Position numbers and translations under genes: made by a program
DNA from: Veillonella magna DSM 19857
GTDB taxonomy: Bacteria > Bacillota > Negativicutes > Veillonellales > Veillonellaceae
Length of the DNA: 64,000 bases
Assembly: GCF_000428745.1 (NCBI RefSeq)
Contig: NZ_KE386795.1
Span: 456,692-520,691, forward strand
Reading direction: 5' to 3'
Shown: positions 26,047 through 35,604 of the stretch, one piece after another
How positions within the stretch are numbered: position 1 is the stretch's first letter
Layout of the letters: every line of letters starts with the position of its first letter
Notes under the pieces: model-generated
The model's database searches: none
Told to the model about the DNA's origin: nothing
What the model saw: the letters and a program-made list of their open reading frames with translations, nothing else

Positions 26047-27222
26047 TCAAATAAATTCTGCAAATACATGATTGCCGTATTTAGCACCCAGCCGTGTTAA
26101 ATGCCAAGAGTCTTCACGCTGTTCAAGAAGCTGTTGTCTTGTCAGCCTCTCCAATATTTCGCCGTACGTGTCTTCCAATGATTGGTGAAATGTTTCTTCA
26201 AACGTCGTAGCACATAATCCCCACTTAGTTCTAAGCGCAAGAAAACAAAAATCTCCCATCGCACGTGCTTCATCAATAGCAACCTCTTCTATAAGGGGAA
26301 GCCGATGATTGCGCAAACGATTGACATAAGGTACTACATACCCTTCGTTTTCACGACGCACTCCCTTGTAAAAGGAATGGGCCCCGGCACCGAATCCCAA
26401 GTAGTCCTTATACTGCCAGTACCGTAAATTATGGCGGCTGTATGCACCACAGTTTGTAAAATTAGAAATCTCATACCGTTCAAAGCCGGCCTCGGCCAAT
26501 GTATCCAGCATGCAATCATACATAGACTCGGCAGCATCCTCATCGGGTAAGCAAATCCTCCCCTGCTCTACCTGTGCATGCAAATTGGTTCCCGGCTCCA
26601 ATTGTAATCCATAAATAGAAATATGCGTAATCGGTAACGCAACGGCGGTCCGCACTTGTCTGCGTATATCTTCCACCGATTGTCCCGGCAAACCGTAAAT
26701 CAAATCAATGTTACTATTCGTAAAGCCTGCTTCCACCGCTTCGTGTACTGCCCGGTGAGCTTCTGCAGCCGTATGTCCTCGCCGCAAGAGCCGTAACAAG
26801 GCATCGTCAAAACACTGCACGCCATAGCTGATCCGATTATATCCCAGCTCACGTAATCCCTTCACATACGCGAAAGACAATTCTCCGGGATTGGCTTCAA
26901 TCGTTGCTTCTACATTGGGCTTCCATGTAAAATACTGCGATACCGCGCTCAAAATCTTACCCAACTGCTCCAATGATAATTGCGTCGGTGTGCCCCCACC
27001 AAAATAGATGGTATCCACCGGAATCTTGGTGCATTCCGGATATTTCTCAACCCATAATTCAATTTCGTGACAAAGGGCTTCCACATACTCATCATAATAT
27101 GCCTGCAGTCCTTCATACGCCGCAAAATCGCAGTACGCACATTTATGTCGACAAAACGGGATATGAAGATAAATCCCCATATCCCGTCCTGTCGAGTCGG
27201 TCGTTACACATGGTGTATCCAT
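26047..27222 (-). CDS. hemW: Radical-SAM heme chaperone HemW
   Basis: HemW is a radical-SAM protein related to coproporphyrinogen dehydrogenase that hands heme to target proteins. The cluster motif CRHKCAYCDF is near residue 33, followed by YFGGGTPTQLS, NPGELSF and ISYGVQCFDD. HemW proteins lack the extra residues of the true dehydrogenase, as here. The ATG at 27222 follows AAGGAG. At 391 residues the size fits. It lies 41 bases after lepA, a linkage common in Firmicutes. Confidence 0.93.
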   Translation of the reverse strand: MDTPCVTTDSTGRDMGIYLHIPFCRHKCAYCDFAAYEGLQAYYDEYVEALCHEIELWVEKYPECTKIPVDTIYFGGGTPTQLSLEQLGKILSAVSQYFTWKPNVEATIEANPGELSFAYVKGLRELGYNRISYGVQCFDDALLRLLRRGHTAAEAHRAVHEAVEAGFTNSNIDLIYGLPGQSVEDIRRQVRTAVALPITHISIYGLQLEPGTNLHAQVEQGRICLPDEDAAESMYDCMLDTLAEAGFERYEISNFTNCGAYSRHNLRYWQYKDYLGFGAGAHSFYKGVRRENEGYVVPYVNRLRNHRLPLIEEVAIDEARAMGDFCFLALRTKWGLCATTFEETFHQSLEDTYGEILERLTRQQLLEQREDSWHLTRLGAKYGNHVFAEFI

Positions 27223-27263
27223 TACCGTACTCCTTATTATGTAATCCACATTATAGTTTCTTT

Positions 27264-29069
27264 TTATTTATCGTCTACCTTAAGGATAGCCATAAACGCT
27301 TCCTGCGGAATTTCTACACTGCCTACCGCCTTCATGCGCTTTTTGCCTTCCTTTTGTTTTTCCAAAAGCTTACGCTTACGGCTGATATCGCCGCCGTAAC
27401 ATTTGGCCAATACGTCTTTGCGCCATGCTTTTACCGTTTCGCGGGCTACAATTTTATTTCCCACCGCAGCTTGGATAGGAATTTCAAACATTTGACGCGG
27501 AATTAATTCCTTTAGCTTTTCGGCCAATGCTCGACCGCGCATAGCGGCTCTGTCCTTGTGAACGATAATACTCAACGCATCCACCGGATCGCCGTTAAGC
27601 AAAATATCCATCTTCACCATCGGCGATGCTTTGTAACCGATCAATTCATAATCAAGCGATGCATAGCCTTTGGTAGCCGACTTCAACTTATCGAAGTAAT
27701 CGTAAATGATTTCTCCCAACGGCAAGTGATATACGATGGACACGCGCGTTTCATCCAAGTATTCCATACTCTGGTACTCGCCGCGTTTATCCTGAGACAA
27801 TTCCATAATGGCCCCGACGTAATCCTTCGGCACGATGGTCGTCGCTTTTACATACGGTTCTTCGATGAAATCAATTTCCGTCGGTGGCGGCAGCTTGGAC
27901 GGGTTGTCGATTTCCAGTACATCGCCGTTTGTTTTATGTACTTTGTAGTTTACACTCGGCGCCGTAGTAATAAGTGATAGATTGTATTCTCGTTCCAATC
28001 GTTCCTGAATGACATCCATATGCAACAAGCCGAGGAAGCCGCAACGGAAACCAAAGCCCAAGGCAATGGACGTTTCCGGTTCATACTCCAAGGCAGCGTC
28101 GTTAAGATTTAATTTTTCCAGTGCATCGCGCAAATTGTCGTAATCCTTACTGTCTGTAGGATACAAACCGCAATATACCATCGACACTGCTTTGCGATAC
28201 CCCGGAAGCGGTTCCTTAGCCGGATTATCCGCCTTCGTTACCGTGTCGCCCACATGGCAGTCGCGCACGTTCTTAATGCTCGCCGCAATACAACCAACGG
28301 ACCCGCAGGTCAGTTCTTCCACAGGCAATAAATTCGGTGTGAACACACCTAACTCCGTAACTTCAAAATCCTTGGAATCGTGCATCATGCGAATGATGTC
28401 TTTTTTCTTAATGGAGCCTTCCTTAACGCGTACGTAAGCGATGGCCCCCTTATACGAATCAAAACGGGAATCAAAAATCAGTGCCCGCGTCGGTTCGTCG
28501 GATTTATCCGGCGGTGCCGGAATGCGTTCAACAATAGCCTCTAAAATATCCTGAATGCCTATGCCCGACTTCGCACTGGCGAGAATGGCATCGGATGCAT
28601 CGAGACCGATAATATCTTCGATTTCACGCTTTACCCGTTCCGGATCGGCGCTGGGCAAATCAATCTTGTTGATAACGGGAATAATCTCCAAATCATGCTC
28701 CAAGGCCAGATACACATTAGCCAATGTCTGTGCCTCTACGCCTTGCGCTGCGTCTACTACGAGCAGTGCCCCCTCGCAAGCTGCCAGCGAACGGGATACT
28801 TCGTAGCTAAAATCTACATGACCGGGTGTATCAATCAAGTTAAGCGTATATTGCTTACCGTCCTTTGCCGTATGCAGCAACCGAACGGACTGCGCCTTAA
28901 TGGTGATGCCTCGTTCACGCTCCAAATCCATGGAATCCAACACTTGCGCTTCCATCTCGCGCTTAGTGAGTGTACCGGTTTCTTCGATAAGTCGATCGGC
29001 TAACGTGGACTTGCCATGGTCTATATGAGCAATAATACAAAAATTGCGAATGTGTTCAGTCGATGCCAT
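27264..29069 (-). CDS. lepA: Elongation factor 4 (LepA)
   Basis: This ribosome-bound translational GTPase has 601 residues. G-domain motifs are [26 protein letters not shown] and [10 protein letters not shown], followed by domain II, EF-G-like domains and the LepA-specific C-terminal domain with [16 protein letters not shown] and the [21 protein letters not shown] block (start quoted). It promotes efficient initiation/back-translocation under stress. Upstream gene is mnmA, downstream hemW. Confidence 0.97.
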   Translation of the reverse strand: MASTEHIRNFCIIAHIDHGKSTLADRLIEETGTLTKREMEAQVLDSMDLERERGITIKAQSVRLLHTAKDGKQYTLNLIDTPGHVDFSYEVSRSLAACEGALLVVDAAQGVEAQTLANVYLALEHDLEIIPVINKIDLPSADPERVKREIEDIIGLDASDAILASAKSGIGIQDILEAIVERIPAPPDKSDEPTRALIFDSRFDSYKGAIAYVRVKEGSIKKKDIIRMMHDSKDFEVTELGVFTPNLLPVEELTCGSVGCIAASIKNVRDCHVGDTVTKADNPAKEPLPGYRKAVSMVYCGLYPTDSKDYDNLRDALEKLNLNDAALEYEPETSIALGFGFRCGFLGLLHMDVIQERLEREYNLSLITTAPSVNYKVHKTNGDVLEIDNPSKLPPPTEIDFIEEPYVKATTIVPKDYVGAIMELSQDKRGEYQSMEYLDETRVSIVYHLPLGEIIYDYFDKLKSATKGYASLDYELIGYKASPMVKMDILLNGDPVDALSIIVHKDRAAMRGRALAEKLKELIPRQMFEIPIQAAVGNKIVARETVKAWRKDVLAKCYGGDISRKRKLLEKQKEGKKRMKAVGSVEIPQEAFMAILKVDDK

Positions 29070-29081
29070 AGACTACCCCTC

Positions 29082-30143
29082 TCAAAGAATATTTTCGATG
29101 ACACCGCCACCCAGGACTTGCGTTCCGTCATAGAACACTACGGACTGTCCCGGAGTAATCGCACGCTGCGGTTCATCGAATACAACCTCCATCGTTGTAT
29201 CATCTAAAATACGTGCCGTGCACGGCGACGGATTGGCAGCATACCGAATTTTCCCGGTAGCGCGCAACTCCTTCGGAATCGTGCCGGACAAGAAATTATA
29301 ATGTTTACAAATCATCTTATTGGTAAATAAGCTTTCGTTCGGTCCTACGATGACTTCATTCGTTTGACCATCAAGGCGCACCACGTACAACGGATATTTA
29401 TAGGCAATCCCCAGCCCTTTACGCTGACCGATCGTATAGTTGAAGAGTCCGTTGTGTGTGCCCAGCACTTCACCGTTCTCATGCACAATGTGTCCCGGCT
29501 TCGGTGTTTCCGTTAGCTGACCGGCGACGAACTTCTGGTAATTATGATTCGGCAAGAAGCAAATATCTTCGCTGTCCGGCTTATTGGCTACCGGTAAATC
29601 ACGGTCCGATGCCATGGAGCGGGTCAATGTTTTCTTCTGCGCCCCCAAGGGGAACATGAGATGGCTCAAGATATGCTGATTCAAGGTGTACAGCACATAG
29701 CTTTGATCCTTGCTGGGGTCATCCCCCTTATGAAGTTCGTACAAACCGGTATCCTCATTGTAACGCACCTGCGCATAATGACCGGTTACCATATGAGTGG
29801 CCCCTAATTCCAAGGCCTTATTTAACAGTAGATCAAACTTTATATTCTTATTGCAGAATACACAGGGATTCGGTGTACGCCCGGCGGCATACTCATTAAC
29901 AAAATAATCGACTACGTTTTCATAAAAGGTATCGCGAGCATCGACTACATGATGTTCAATGCCGAGAAAATCACACATTTTCTTAGCGTCCGTCACAGCT
30001 AACGGAATATCGTCGGGATCCGTATCGCTCACCCATAGACGCAATGTAATACCAAATACCTTATACCCTTGTTCTAACAGCATCGCTGCCGTTAAGGAGC
30101 TGTCAACGCCCCCACTCATTGCTACTGCAACAACTTTTTCCAT
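29082..30143 (-). CDS. mnmA: tRNA-specific 2-thiouridylase
   Basis: MnmA thiolates U34 of tRNA Glu, Gln and Lys. The PP-loop VAMSGGVDSSLTA is at the N terminus, the first catalytic cysteine lies in NPCVFCNKNIKF, and the second in NPSPCTARIL. The ATG at 30143 (353 residues) follows AAGGAGAAAGC; the longer frame upstream has no support. It ends twelve bases before lepA. Confidence 0.96.
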   Translation of the reverse strand: MEKVVAVAMSGGVDSSLTAAMLLEQGYKVFGITLRLWVSDTDPDDIPLAVTDAKKMCDFLGIEHHVVDARDTFYENVVDYFVNEYAAGRTPNPCVFCNKNIKFDLLLNKALELGATHMVTGHYAQVRYNEDTGLYELHKGDDPSKDQSYVLYTLNQHILSHLMFPLGAQKKTLTRSMASDRDLPVANKPDSEDICFLPNHNYQKFVAGQLTETPKPGHIVHENGEVLGTHNGLFNYTIGQRKGLGIAYKYPLYVVRLDGQTNEVIVGPNESLFTNKMICKHYNFLSGTIPKELRATGKIRYAANPSPCTARILDDTTMEVVFDEPQRAITPGQSVVFYDGTQVLGGGVIENIL

Positions 30144-30281
30144 GCTTTCTCCTTCTGTTACCGGCCGGTTATCAACCGTCGGCACTGTAAAACTACATAT
30201 ACATGATACAGAGTGAAAGTCCGAATATGTATATACAAACAATAAAACAAATAAAGTATACCACAACTCATCGATAAAAGG

Positions 30282-31523
30282 CTATTTACGGTATTTCAAA
30301 ATTTCTTCGGCCGCACCTAAAATACCCAGCATCGAATGCTCAAATACCAAGCCGCCTTGCATAAAAATAGTATACGGCGGACGAATCGGTCCATCGGCGC
30401 TGAGCTCAATGGAGGACCCTTGTACAAAGGTGCCACCGGCCATGATAATCTTGTCCGCATACCCCGGCATGTCACCCGGTACAGGACGTACATGAGCATC
30501 TACCGGCGAATACGCTTGCATGCCTCGGCAGAACTGTTCCATTTCTTCTGCGGAGTGCAAATTAATAGCCTGAATTAAATCGAATCGCTGTGCATCCACC
30601 TTCGGGAACACGTCGTATCCCAAAAGCTCGCCTACAGCCGCCGTATACACAGCCCCCTTTAACGCCTGCAACACTACATGAGGTGCCAGGAACAAGCCTT
30701 GGAAGAATAAGCGATACCCCGGCGTGTACGATCCCATATGGTCCCCCAAGCCGGGTGCCGTCAATTCATAGGCTACTCGTTCCACCAAGTCTTCGCGCCC
30801 CACTACATAGCCACCGGTCGGAGCAATACCGCCGCCGGCATTTTTTATTAAAGACCCGGCCATAATGTCCGCACCGTGTTCCAGCGGTTCTGTTGTTTCC
30901 GTAAACTCACCGTAGCAATTATCCACAAAGCAAATTGTCTTCGGGTTGACCGCTTTAACGGCTTTGCAAATACGCCCGATATCATGTACCGACAAGGGTT
31001 CACGTGTACTGTATCCGCGGGAACGCTGAATGACTACGACGCGCGTATCGGAAGTAACCGCCGCAGCAATTCCTTCTAAATCATACGTACCCTCCTTGAG
31101 CGGCACTTCCTTATATATAAAGCCCTTTTCCGTAAGTGACGCCGGAACGTCTCGGTCTGCGCCGATAACGGATTGCATCGTATCGTACGGTGCGCCAACG
31201 GCATACACAAATTCGCGTCCATCCTTACCGCTGCCTAACAACGCGATAAGTGTCGTAGCCAATGCATGGGTACCGGATACGAAATGAGCTCGTACCAACG
31301 CCTTTTCACCGCGGAACACATGAGCAAACACTTCATCCAATTTCTCGCGTCCGCTATCGTTATACCCGTAACCGGTAGTACCGTTAAAATGGTAATCCGA
31401 CAACTGACACTCTTTAAACGCTTCCAGTACTTTTTTTGTATTTGCCAACGCAATAGGTTCAAATTTTTTAAATTGCGGCTCCGCCATAGCAAGGGCTGTA
31501 GCGCGTAATTCTTCCATATTCAT
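30282..31523 (-). CDS. Methionine gamma-lyase-family PLP enzyme (aluminium-resistance type)
   Basis: This 413-residue PLP enzyme belongs to the group once called aluminium resistance proteins (Met_gamma_lyase Pfam family). HFVSGTHALATTLIALL near the N terminus, VDNCYGEFTETTEP, and AGSLIKNAGGGIAPTGGY with the PLP-binding lysine support it. The reaction in vivo is not established. The start at 31523 follows AGGAAG. It sits between mnmA and miaA; an A-rich repetitive leader precedes it. Confidence 0.85.
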   Translation of the reverse strand: MNMEELRATALAMAEPQFKKFEPIALANTKKVLEAFKECQLSDYHFNGTTGYGYNDSGREKLDEVFAHVFRGEKALVRAHFVSGTHALATTLIALLGSGKDGREFVYAVGAPYDTMQSVIGADRDVPASLTEKGFIYKEVPLKEGTYDLEGIAAAVTSDTRVVVIQRSRGYSTREPLSVHDIGRICKAVKAVNPKTICFVDNCYGEFTETTEPLEHGADIMAGSLIKNAGGGIAPTGGYVVGREDLVERVAYELTAPGLGDHMGSYTPGYRLFFQGLFLAPHVVLQALKGAVYTAAVGELLGYDVFPKVDAQRFDLIQAINLHSAEEMEQFCRGMQAYSPVDAHVRPVPGDMPGYADKIIMAGGTFVQGSSIELSADGPIRPPYTIFMQGGLVFEHSMLGILGAAEEILKYRK

Positions 31524-31539
31524 GTAGTACAACTTCCTA

Positions 31540-31612
31540 TCTTCTTTACTTCTATTTTTTACTTTTATTTTTTACTTCTATTTTTTTACTTTTATTTTTC
31601 TACTTCTGTTCT
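31540..31612. repeat. T-rich 13-14 bp tandem repeat upstream of the PLP enzyme gene
   Basis: Four to five copies of ACTTYTATTTTTT, alternating C and T at the fifth base, so the true period is about 27 bp. On the coding (minus) strand this is an A/G-rich leader just before the ribosome binding site. 31613-31718 is also AT-rich, and no gene is visible there. Confidence 0.75.
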
Positions 31613-31718
31613 AATTCTATTTTTGCTTCAATCTTACATTTGTTTTGCTTCGCCTTTTATATTGCTTCTGTTTCTCACATCTATTTTTATAGTATGTACG
31701 CAAGGCAAATTGCCTGTA

Positions 31719-32648
31719 TTAGCCTTCAAAATAAGATTTCACTATGTCCATAGCCTTCTCATAAATATCATCACCGGTCATAGCCGCATCAATGTCTATC
31801 CATTCAATATAAGGCATTCGTTTATACCACGTAATTTGCCGTTTGGCAAAACGCCGCGTATTTTGCTTTATCGCCGCCACCGCCTCTTCCTTGGTGGCTT
31901 TGCCGGCAAAATAGTCCAGCGTTTCCTTGTAGCCGATGCCCTTAAAGGCTTGCGAATGCGGTGACACACCGGATGCCAGTAAGTCTTCTACCTCTTCAAA
32001 CAAACCGGCCTCTACCATGAGATCCACACGCAAATTAATTCGTGCGTACAACTCTTCCCGCGGTCGTCTAAGTCCAATCACTGGGCCCTCATAGGCAAGG
32101 CCTGCCTTTGTCTGGGTCGTCAGCGCCGCATAGTCACCGCGCTCCATCAATTCGATGGCTCGATATAAACGGTGCTTATCCGTAAAGCGCAACGTAATCC
32201 GTCCCTTGGCCGCCAGCGACATAGCATAGGCCTTGAGTGCCTCTTCGCCTTCGGTAGCTACCAATACATCCAGGCGCTGTCGCAAGGATTCATTAGGCTC
32301 TGCCGTTGCAAAATCGTATTGCTCCAGCAACGACTGTACATAAAAACCGGTGCCGCCGGAAAGAATGGGAATCTCTCCCTTTGCCGCACAGTCCCTGATA
32401 ATAGCTGCCGCCTGTTCCTGGAAAACAGCTGCGCTGTACGGTTCATCAGGATCGAGAATATCAATAAGATGATGCGGTACCCGTGCCAATTCCTCTGCCG
32501 AGGGTTTAGCCGTTCCGATGGAAAGCCCGCGATAAATCTGATACGCATCACCGGAAATTACCGACGATGATAATGTCTCGGCAAGGCGGAGCGTTAATTC
32601 CGTCTTGCCCACCGCAGTAGGTCCCAAAATGGTAATCAATCGTTCCAC
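31719..32648 (-). CDS. miaA: tRNA dimethylallyltransferase
   Basis: It prenylates A37 of tRNAs reading UNN codons, the step before MiaB. The P-loop GPTAVGKTELTLRL is at the N terminus, followed by SGDAYQIYRGLSIGTAKPS, HLIDILDP, ILSGGTGFYVQSLLE and the RQITWYKR substrate loop. The start is a GTG at 32648 preceded by AGGAGCG; it overlaps the upstream methyltransferase 3' end by 13 bases. Length 309 residues is usual. Confidence 0.95.
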   Translation of the reverse strand: MERLITILGPTAVGKTELTLRLAETLSSSVISGDAYQIYRGLSIGTAKPSAEELARVPHHLIDILDPDEPYSAAVFQEQAAAIIRDCAAKGEIPILSGGTGFYVQSLLEQYDFATAEPNESLRQRLDVLVATEGEEALKAYAMSLAAKGRITLRFTDKHRLYRAIELMERGDYAALTTQTKAGLAYEGPVIGLRRPREELYARINLRVDLMVEAGLFEEVEDLLASGVSPHSQAFKGIGYKETLDYFAGKATKEEAVAAIKQNTRRFAKRQITWYKRMPYIEWIDIDAAMTGDDIYEKAMDIVKSYFEG

Positions 32649-33436
32649 ATTGTCGCTCCTTTCTCATATACGCCGTAAGCTACGCGACTGTACTTACCGC
32701 CTAACAACCGTGTAGGACGCATCGTTTGAAACAGCTGCGCAAAAGGTCGTTCCTTTACGATGACCTTGCGTCGTGCCACCGCCAGCGCCCGCCGTAACGT
32801 ATCCGCAGTAAACCCGATTTCTACCAAATGACCGCGCAGTCCCGTAAACTGAGGACTTTCCTTCACAGGCACCTCAAACATGGGATCGAAATAAATAACG
32901 TCAATACTATTCTCCCGTTGCTGCGCCAGAAATTGTTCGTAACGCACCGCCACAATCTGCAGCCGTCGCAGCGCCGCCGTAACAGCGTGCTCTTTATGCG
33001 TAAAGTGACGACAACCGTAATTTGTAATATACGCCAATGCCGGTACCCCTTCGAGCCCGATATACCTAGGGCACTCCGGATGTACGTACGACACAATGAG
33101 ACTGTCTGCCCCAAGACCTACGGTACAATCCAGGAACGATTCCAACGGCTCATCGCCTACTGCCTCTGCCAGATGATCCACACCGCCGCGCTGCAATCGC
33201 AATAGCCTAAGCTGTGCCATAGATAAATGAAAGGTATGCTCCTTGCCTTCGCCGGTATATAGTTGCGGTCCCTTCTTAGTAATTACCAAAATATCGTCCG
33301 CCCCGTATATTTTCTGCATGGTCGGCAACGATCGCTCCCGTCGCTCCTCATAAGGCAAGGCCAAGCATTTCGCTACCGCCTCGGCTTCCCTGCGTTCCTC
33401 TACTGTTGCTTTCTGCGATACCGTAACTATCGTCAT
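32636..33436 (-). CDS. RsmJ/YhiQ-like SAM-dependent methyltransferase
   Basis: A 266-residue protein matching the SAM_MT (PF04445-type) family: DCTVGLGADSLIVSYV is the SAM-binding loop, and VIYFDPMFEVP is the DPPY-like catalytic motif with the family-specific DPMFP form. RsmJ methylates 16S rRNA G1516 in E. coli; whether this distant homologue does so is not known. It lies between mutL and miaA, nine bases after mutL. Confidence 0.8.
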   Translation of the reverse strand: MTIVTVSQKATVEERREAEAVAKCLALPYEERRERSLPTMQKIYGADDILVITKKGPQLYTGEGKEHTFHLSMAQLRLLRLQRGGVDHLAEAVGDEPLESFLDCTVGLGADSLIVSYVHPECPRYIGLEGVPALAYITNYGCRHFTHKEHAVTAALRRLQIVAVRYEQFLAQQRENSIDVIYFDPMFEVPVKESPQFTGLRGHLVEIGFTADTLRRALAVARRKVIVKERPFAQLFQTMRPTRLLGGKYSRVAYGVYEKGATMWND

Positions 33437-33444
33437 ACATCCTC

Positions 33445-35604
33445 CTAGCTACGCTTAAACAATTTTCCCAGTTCATCCGGAGTAAAACGGATAATAGTAG
33501 GACGTCCGTGAGGACACACATACGGTTTATCGGTAGCAAATAAATCTTCGATTAATACGGAAATTTGGTACATGTTAAGACTATGTCCAGCTTTAATAGC
33601 ACCGCGGCACGATGCATAGGCCAGCATTTCATGACGCAGCTGTGCCTTGGTCGGCATTTCGCCGTCCAGCATATAGGTGAAGGTGTGACGCAGTACATCA
33701 ATAGCCTTGTTCTCTACCAAATCACTGGGCACACCGTCAACGCGAATTTGTGTAGGACCGCCTAAAGCAACGGCAAACCCTAAATCCGCAAAGGCCTCCG
33801 CCTGCTCTTCTACCAATGTTTGCTCCTCATCGGTCGCATCAAACATCAAGGGAATCAACAGCTCCTGCATAGGGATGGCCGCTGCCGATTTACAAAGCTT
33901 GTCATAGCGTATTCTCTCATGCGCCGCATGCTGATCGATAATATATAAATCGCTTCCCTTTTTCGCTACGATATAACAGTCGGCCACTTGTCCCAACGGA
34001 ACCAATCCGCTGTTAGCAATCACCCGTTGCGGTAATCCGTCAGGTGCTACCGCGGCTGATTCATTACCGCTATCTGCTGCCGCTGCGCTGCTGGCAGTAT
34101 CGTTTTCCCGTTCGCGCCGTTGCTCTTCACCGTAAAATCCATCTTGACGATATGCTTCCTGCAAGGACGAAAATTGCTGTATCTCTGCCGGGGTATATGT
34201 CGAAGGCTGGGCATTCGTTACAAAGGAATCATCCCCCAGCTGCTCCTGTTCGTAGCGAACCGGCCGCTGTGGCACATATTCACCGCTGCGAATTTTTTCT
34301 ACCAATTCATTGGTTTTCTCGCGCCGACGCTCCCAGGCAGCCTTGCCTGCACCTTGATTAGATTCGCTGTCATCATATACCGACGCGGTCTCGTTATGCG
34401 TGAATGCCGTTCCGTTATGCGTAGATTCTATTCTGTCATGCCCGTATCCTGCACCGACATTCCCCGATAACTTGCCATCAGTGCCTATCGACAGGTCCCC
34501 TTCATCGGGCCGCAAGGACAAGTTGCGTCGTCCTTCGAATACCTTTTCGTACCGAATATCCGTGGCGATAACCGATTCCGTTTCTTGATGTAGCCTACCG
34601 CTTTCCACTTGGCGCAACGGATGTTCCAGCGCCTGTAAAACGCCGTGATACACAGCTTTAAAAATAGGCTTGTCATCGGAAAACTTAACCTCGCTTTTGC
34701 GTGGGTGCACGTTGATATCCACGACCTCCGGCGGCACAACAATGCTGAGCACCACCAAGGGGTAACCCCCTTTCGGCAACAGCGCATGGTACGCATTGTC
34801 GATGGCTTTGTTAATAGCCTTATCACCGATGACGCGATTGTTGACGATTACCGTCTGCCATATGCGACTGCTTTTTAACAATGTCGGTTTAGATACGACA
34901 CCGTCCACGCGGACACCTTCGATTTCATACGCTACGGGGAACAGATCCTCCTTAACCTTGTAACCGTACAAGGCCGCGATAGTATCCGTAATATCTCCGC
35001 TGCCCGGCGTAATAAGACTGACCTTGTCATTACTTACCAATTTAAATGCAATGTGGGGATTGCTCAAAGCCAGCTTCCCCACCATGTCCTGTATCTTTGC
35101 CGTTTCCGTGCGTTCCGTTTTTAAAAACTTGCGCCGCGCCGGCGTGTTGTAAAATAAATCGCGTACTTCGATGGTCGTCCCCGGCTGTGCGCCGTAAGGC
35201 ATGCACTCCATATCATGACCGCCGTCAATGGTGATGCGGGTTCCCATTTCATTATCTGCCGTGCGCGTAGTCAAACTGAAATGCGATACCGACGCAATAC
35301 TGGCCAATGCTTCGCCGCGAAAACCCAGGGACGCAATGGCAAACAAGTCATCTACCGAAGCGATTTTACTGGTAGCATGACGAAGCACCGCCAAGCGCGC
35401 ATCCTCCTCGGTCATGCCGATACCGTTATCCGTGACGCGCATATAGGCTACGCCGCCTTCGGCAATTTCCACATCGATGGAAGTCGCACCGGCATCCACC
35501 GCATTTTCCAGAAGCTCCTTAATAACCGATGCCGGACGTTCTACTACCTCGCCGGCAGCTATTTTATTAATTGTCGCTTCATCCAATACGTGAATATGTG
35601 CCAT
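33445..35604 (-). CDS. mutL: DNA mismatch repair protein MutL
   Basis: MutL of 719 residues. GHKL ATPase motifs are VVERPASVIKELLENAVDAGA (first part quoted), RVTDNGIGM and GFRGEALASIASV, followed by a long acidic linker (about 370-510) and a C-terminal endonuclease-type domain with QHAAHERIRYDKL and the CPHGRPT segment. The DQHA(x)2E(x)4E-like motif (IDQHAAHERIRYDKL) suggests intrinsic nicking activity as in other bacteria lacking MutH. Start overlaps the mutS stop (TAATG). Confidence 0.96.
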   Translation of the reverse strand: MAHIHVLDEATINKIAAGEVVERPASVIKELLENAVDAGATSIDVEIAEGGVAYMRVTDNGIGMTEEDARLAVLRHATSKIASVDDLFAIASLGFRGEALASIASVSHFSLTTRTADNEMGTRITIDGGHDMECMPYGAQPGTTIEVRDLFYNTPARRKFLKTERTETAKIQDMVGKLALSNPHIAFKLVSNDKVSLITPGSGDITDTIAALYGYKVKEDLFPVAYEIEGVRVDGVVSKPTLLKSSRIWQTVIVNNRVIGDKAINKAIDNAYHALLPKGGYPLVVLSIVVPPEVVDINVHPRKSEVKFSDDKPIFKAVYHGVLQALEHPLRQVESGRLHQETESVIATDIRYEKVFEGRRNLSLRPDEGDLSIGTDGKLSGNVGAGYGHDRIESTHNGTAFTHNETASVYDDSESNQGAGKAAWERRREKTNELVEKIRSGEYVPQRPVRYEQEQLGDDSFVTNAQPSTYTPAEIQQFSSLQEAYRQDGFYGEEQRRERENDTASSAAAADSGNESAAVAPDGLPQRVIANSGLVPLGQVADCYIVAKKGSDLYIIDQHAAHERIRYDKLCKSAAAIPMQELLIPLMFDATDEEQTLVEEQAEAFADLGFAVALGGPTQIRVDGVPSDLVENKAIDVLRHTFTYMLDGEMPTKAQLRHEMLAYASCRGAIKAGHSLNMYQISVLIEDLFATDKPYVCPHGRPTIIRFTPDELGKLFKRS

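Noticed and set aside
30144-30266. Longer N terminus for MnmA with a hydrophobic lead
   Set aside because: The family starts at the PP-loop region, and AAGGAG lies just before the ATG at 30143.
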